NCBI RefSeq assembly: GCF_004151105.1
Contig: NZ_PHRF01000005.1
Location: 62,001 to 126,000, forward strand
Direction: 5' to 3'
Length of the DNA stretch: 64,000 nucleotides
Source of the DNA: Streptomyces sp. L-9-10
Lineage (GTDB): Bacteria > Actinomycetota > Actinomycetes > Streptomycetales > Streptomycetaceae
The translations under genes and the position numbers were made by a program. The notes under the pieces were generated by a model. That model saw only the letters and a program-made list of their open reading frames with translations, searched no databases and was not told the DNA's origin. Shown in pieces: positions 61,265 through 64,000 of the stretch (its first letter is position 1; the number at the start of each line of letters is the position of its first letter).

Positions 61265-61377
61265 TTTCGGTGCGGTCGTAGGCGCTGCTCGCCCAGCGGT
61301 TGATCGTCGCGGCGTAGGGGTGCTCGGGCAGCGGTCGAGAGCAGGCCACGCTGCCGCCGGATGTGGGTCCTGGCAGG

Positions 61378-62355
61378 TCAGGTGCTTCCGTACACTCTGG
61401 CGAGGACGCCTACCGTGTCAGCCATGGCCTGACGGAGTTCCGGAGGCGCGACGACCTCGACGTCGACACCGAGCCGCAGCAGCTCACCGCACACGTGCTC
61501 GGGGCTCTCGGTGGGTATGACCGCCTCCACCCATCCGTCGTCGCCGACGGCGCTGGCCGTGGACTCGACCGCCCGCACCACCTCCGGCGGAAGGTTGTCC
61601 GGCAGGCGCCGGAGCCCCCGCGGGGAGAGGCGGATGGTGGCCCGGCCGCTGTAGCGGCGGGTCCGGAAATCGTCGAGATAGGAGTTCCAGTACGTGCCCA
61701 GGTCGAAGTCCGGCGGTCGGTCGAATAGTTCATCGCTGAGCATCGCGTCGAGGACTTGAGTGACCCGGTAGGTCGCGATCCGGCTCTTCGAAGCGGCGAC
61801 GAGATACCAGACACCTGACTTGAGGACCAGCCCGTAGGGGCGAAGGCGGCGGTCCACCTCCTGCGGGGCGCGCCAACGCCGGTAGCGCACGTCCACCACT
61901 CGCCGCGTGAGCACCGCGTCGACGAACAGGGTGAGATGCGGCGTCTGTTCGGGCTCCCGGTACCAGGCCGGGGCGTCCAGGTGGAAGACCTCAGCAGTCC
62001 GCGCTGCCTCCTCGCGCAGTCCCGCCGGCAACGCGGCCAGCAGCTTCAGCCGTGCTCCCGCGACCTCCGACGCCAGTCCCAGGTCGGCGGCGGGGCCGGG
62101 CAGCCCGGCGAAGAACAGCGCCCGCGCCTCACCCTCGCTCATTCCGGTCAGCCGGGTGCGATAGCCCTCAAGCAGCCGGTAGCCGCCGTTGCGGCCCGTC
62201 TCCGCGTAGACCGGAATGCCCGCGGCCTGAAGACGCGCCAGATCACGGTACGCGGTCCGCATGGACACACCCAACTCGTCGGCGATCCCTCGCGCCGACA
62301 TGCGGCCACGTGATTGCAGCAACAGCAGCACCGAAAGCAGTCGACCAGCAGACAT
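61378..62355 (-). CDS. WYL-domain transcriptional regulator
   Basis: 325 residues: N-terminal HTH (LLSVLLLLQSRGRMSARGIA, MRTAYRDLARLQAAGIPVYA), WYL domain at about 135-210 (RPYGLVLKSGVWYLVAASKS) and the WCX C-terminal extension (about 240-320). WYL proteins sense small ligands or nucleic acids and often repress a divergent gene, here the NIPSNAP gene. GGAG lies about 10 bp before ATG 62355. The 113-bp gap to the LacI gene shows nothing. Confidence 0.92.
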   Translation of the reverse strand: MSAGRLLSVLLLLQSRGRMSARGIADELGVSMRTAYRDLARLQAAGIPVYAETGRNGGYRLLEGYRTRLTGMSEGEARALFFAGLPGPAADLGLASEVAGARLKLLAALPAGLREEAARTAEVFHLDAPAWYREPEQTPHLTLFVDAVLTRRVVDVRYRRWRAPQEVDRRLRPYGLVLKSGVWYLVAASKSRIATYRVTQVLDAMLSDELFDRPPDFDLGTYWNSYLDDFRTRRYSGRATIRLSPRGLRRLPDNLPPEVVRAVESTASAVGDDGWVEAVIPTESPEHVCGELLRLGVDVEVVAPPELRQAMADTVGVLARVYGST

Positions 62356-62481
62356 GGGCACATTCTCCCCGGAAACCCTGACACCCCCTGGCACACGGCC
62401 GCCATAGCGTCGGTCCGTACCCGGCTCCCGGCGAACGAGCCGGGAATCCACCGGAAGCACCATGCTGAACAGGAGCCTGCC

Positions 62482-63222
62482 GTGCCCCCTACCGATCCTG
62501 CCGACACCATCGCCGTGATCGAGCTTCGCCAGTACACGCTGCGTCCCGGCCGACGCGACGAACTCATCGAGCTGTTCGACCGGGAGTTCATCGAAACCCA
62601 GGAAGAGGCCGGGATGTTCGTCCTCGGCCAGTTCCGGGACCTCGACGACCCGGACCGCTTCGTCTGGCTACGCGGGTTCCGGGACATGGCGGCACGACAC
62701 CACGCGCTGACAGCCTTCTACAACGGCCCCGCCTGGGCCGAGCACGGCCCCCGGGCCAACGCCACCATGGTCGACTCCGACGACGTCCTGCTCCTGCGCC
62801 CCCTCTCGGACAAGAACGGCTTCACTCGCTCCTCGTCCGAGCGTCCCCGGATCGGCGCTCCCGCACCGGACCGATTCGTGTCCGCCACCGTGTGGTCCTT
62901 CCCTCCAGGACGTCCCGACGGCGTCGCACTGATACGGGACGGGCTCCTTCCCGCCCTGCACACGACAGGCCCCGCGCCACTCGTCGCCCTCACCACCGAG
63001 ACCGCACACAACACATTCCCCAGGCTGCCCGTCCGTAGTGGGGAGAACGTCGCCGCGATCTTCACCTCTTACCCCGCCGAGAGCACGTGCCGGCAACACC
63101 TCGCCGATGTACTGGCCCTTCCCCTCGTTCGGGACGAGATCCTGCCGGGCATCGAGCGAGAACAGACAACAGCGCCCCGGATACTGCGGCTGGCGCCCAC
63201 CGGCCGCTCGGTCCTCTCCTGA
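62482..63222 (+). CDS. NIPSNAP-family protein
   Basis: 246 residues with two ferredoxin-like NIPSNAP repeats. The first has VIELRQYTLRPGRRDELIEL near 13, GQFRDLDDPDRFVWLRGFRD, and ALTAFYNGPAWAEHGPRANA; the second starts near 135 and is more divergent. The role of bacterial members is unsettled. GTG 62482 with AGGAG 6 bp upstream fits; earlier in-frame starts would overlap the WYL promoter. It is divergent from the WYL regulator by 126 bp. Confidence 0.88.
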   Translation: MPPTDPADTIAVIELRQYTLRPGRRDELIELFDREFIETQEEAGMFVLGQFRDLDDPDRFVWLRGFRDMAARHHALTAFYNGPAWAEHGPRANATMVDSDDVLLLRPLSDKNGFTRSSSERPRIGAPAPDRFVSATVWSFPPGRPDGVALIRDGLLPALHTTGPAPLVALTTETAHNTFPRLPVRSGENVAAIFTSYPAESTCRQHLADVLALPLVRDEILPGIEREQTTAPRILRLAPTGRSVLS

Positions 63223-63272
63223 CGCGTCTCGTCTGGCTTTGTCCCGTCCCGCGCGGAACCGCGCGCACCGGG

Positions 63273-64000
63273 TCACTTACGCGAGCGCGGGGCGCCTTGG
63301 CCTTCGCGGTAGAGGCCGGCAGCGAGGGCGATCGCGGTGTGGGTGGCGGGATGGGTGGTGTGGGCGCGCCAGATGAGGTGGACGGGGACCGGTTCGGCGC
63401 CTCGGAGAGGGCGGTAGGCAATGCCGTCGCGGCGGTACTGGGCGGCGGTGGCCTGAGGGGTCAGTCCGATACAGCGGCCGGTGGCGATGGCGGCGAGCCA
63501 GTCGTCGATGTCGTGGGTGAACTCGACCGCGGGGCCTTCTCGCTCGGGCCACAGGTCCAGGGCGGTGGTGCCGGTCCGGCGGTCGATGGCCAGGGTACGG
63601 GTCGGGACCTCGTCCAGGCGGATACTGCGCCGCCGGACCCATGGGTCGTCGGACGCCATGGCGACACAGCGCGCCTCGTCGCCGATCCGCGCGTGGGACC
63701 ACGGTTTCAGGTCGATCGGAGCACGGATGACGGCGAGGTCGCACAGCCCTTCGGCGAGACCGCCGGTGGGGCTGTTGTGGCGGATGAGGCGCAGGTCGGT
63801 CTCGGGGTGCTGTTCGTGCCAACGGCGCTGGAACTCGGTGGTGTGCCGGCCGAAGGCGGACCAGGCGTGGCCGATGTGCAGGCGGGTGTGGCCGGTGGTG
63901 GCTTCGCGGACGAGGTCCTCGGCGCCGGCGAGCAGGACGCGGGCGCGGGCCAGCGCCTGCACCCCTGCGGCGGTGGGAGCCACGCTGCGGCTGGTGCGGT
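63273..64000 (-). CDS. LysR-family regulator, N terminus outside window
   Basis: About 242 residues are visible, from the end of the helix-turn-helix (RTSRSVAPTAAGVQALARAR) through the substrate-binding domain (LHIGHAWSAFGRHTTEFQRR; DLAVIRAPIDLKPWSHARIG; AAIATGRCIGLTPQATAAQY) to the stop at 63273. The frame stays open to the last base, so the N-terminal DNA-binding helices lie beyond 64000. The effector and target are unknown. Confidence 0.9.
   Translation of the reverse strand, partial: RTSRSVAPTAAGVQALARARVLLAGAEDLVREATTGHTRLHIGHAWSAFGRHTTEFQRRWHEQHPETDLRLIRHNSPTGGLAEGLCDLAVIRAPIDLKPWSHARIGDEARCVAMASDDPWVRRRSIRLDEVPTRTLAIDRRTGTTALDLWPEREGPAVEFTHDIDDWLAAIATGRCIGLTPQATAAQYRRDGIAYRPLRGAEPVPVHLIWRAHTTHPATHTAIALAAGLYREGQGAPRSRK

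Overview
The window is about 72% GC by impression, with genes packed on both strands, GTG/TTG starts, AGGAGG-type ribosome binding sites and long GC-rich hairpins between genes. A chaplin, a melC-type tyrosinase pair, a GH19 chitinase with a DasR-type operator, a SpoIIE-like phosphatase and an ECF/YciI pair all point to a Streptomyces chromosome (or a very close relative), probably an accessory-rich arm. No rRNA, tRNA, CRISPR array, insertion sequence or phage genes were seen.

Layout. 1-9613: the 3' end of a cytochrome P450, a small membrane protein, a large secreted phosphodiester glycosidase/metallophosphoesterase fusion, a PAS-GAF-PP2C phosphatase, an orphan ABC exporter, and a divergent Lrp/DUF2000 pair. 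9743-12931: development and extracellular genes (chaplin, tyrosinase melC1-melC2, GH19 chitinase). 13142-28667: an L-rhamnose utilisation regulon of twelve genes in two divergent arms. The minus arm runs ATPase, two permeases, binding protein, mutarotase, secreted BNR-type protein, arabinose/fucose-isomerase-like protein, LacI. The plus arm runs L-rhamnose isomerase, aldolase-dehydrogenase fusion, rhamnulokinase, LacI. Both arms start from a shared 273-bp spacer holding two mirror-image promoters, each with a TGAAAC-type palindrome just after the -10, and each arm ends in one of two closely similar LacI repressors. I regard this as the most interesting system here: a closed path from a presumed extracellular rhamnose-releasing enzyme, through uptake, to dihydroxyacetone phosphate and lactaldehyde.

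28857-44000: a mixed set of single genes. These include a GNAT gene apparently broken by TGG to TGA, a Tat-exported beta-carbonic anhydrase, two SDRs, an FN3 lipoprotein behind a second DasR-like site, HxlR/oxidoreductase and CGNR/SDR regulator-enzyme pairs with inverted repeats between them, a roadblock protein, an ECF42-like sigma factor with its YciI partner, a methyltransferase whose 3' end is repeated in tandem, and a fatty acid desaturase. 44205-48514: an SNF2 helicase overlapping a SWIM zinc-finger gene. 48615-56391: a GAF regulator followed by betaine-aldehyde-dehydrogenase-like, APC permease, choline-dehydrogenase-like and ExaC-like aldehyde dehydrogenase genes, probably choline or amino-alcohol oxidation. 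56673-61264: a secreted DUF1996/CBM6 protein and a two-CBM32 GH16 glucanase divergent from a CebR-like LacI gene with a matching operator. 61378-64000: a WYL regulator divergent from a NIPSNAP gene, then a LysR gene cut by the window edge.

All functions come from reading protein sequence and family motifs by eye; no database search was run. Start codons were chosen from ribosome binding sites and family-like N termini and may be a few codons off.
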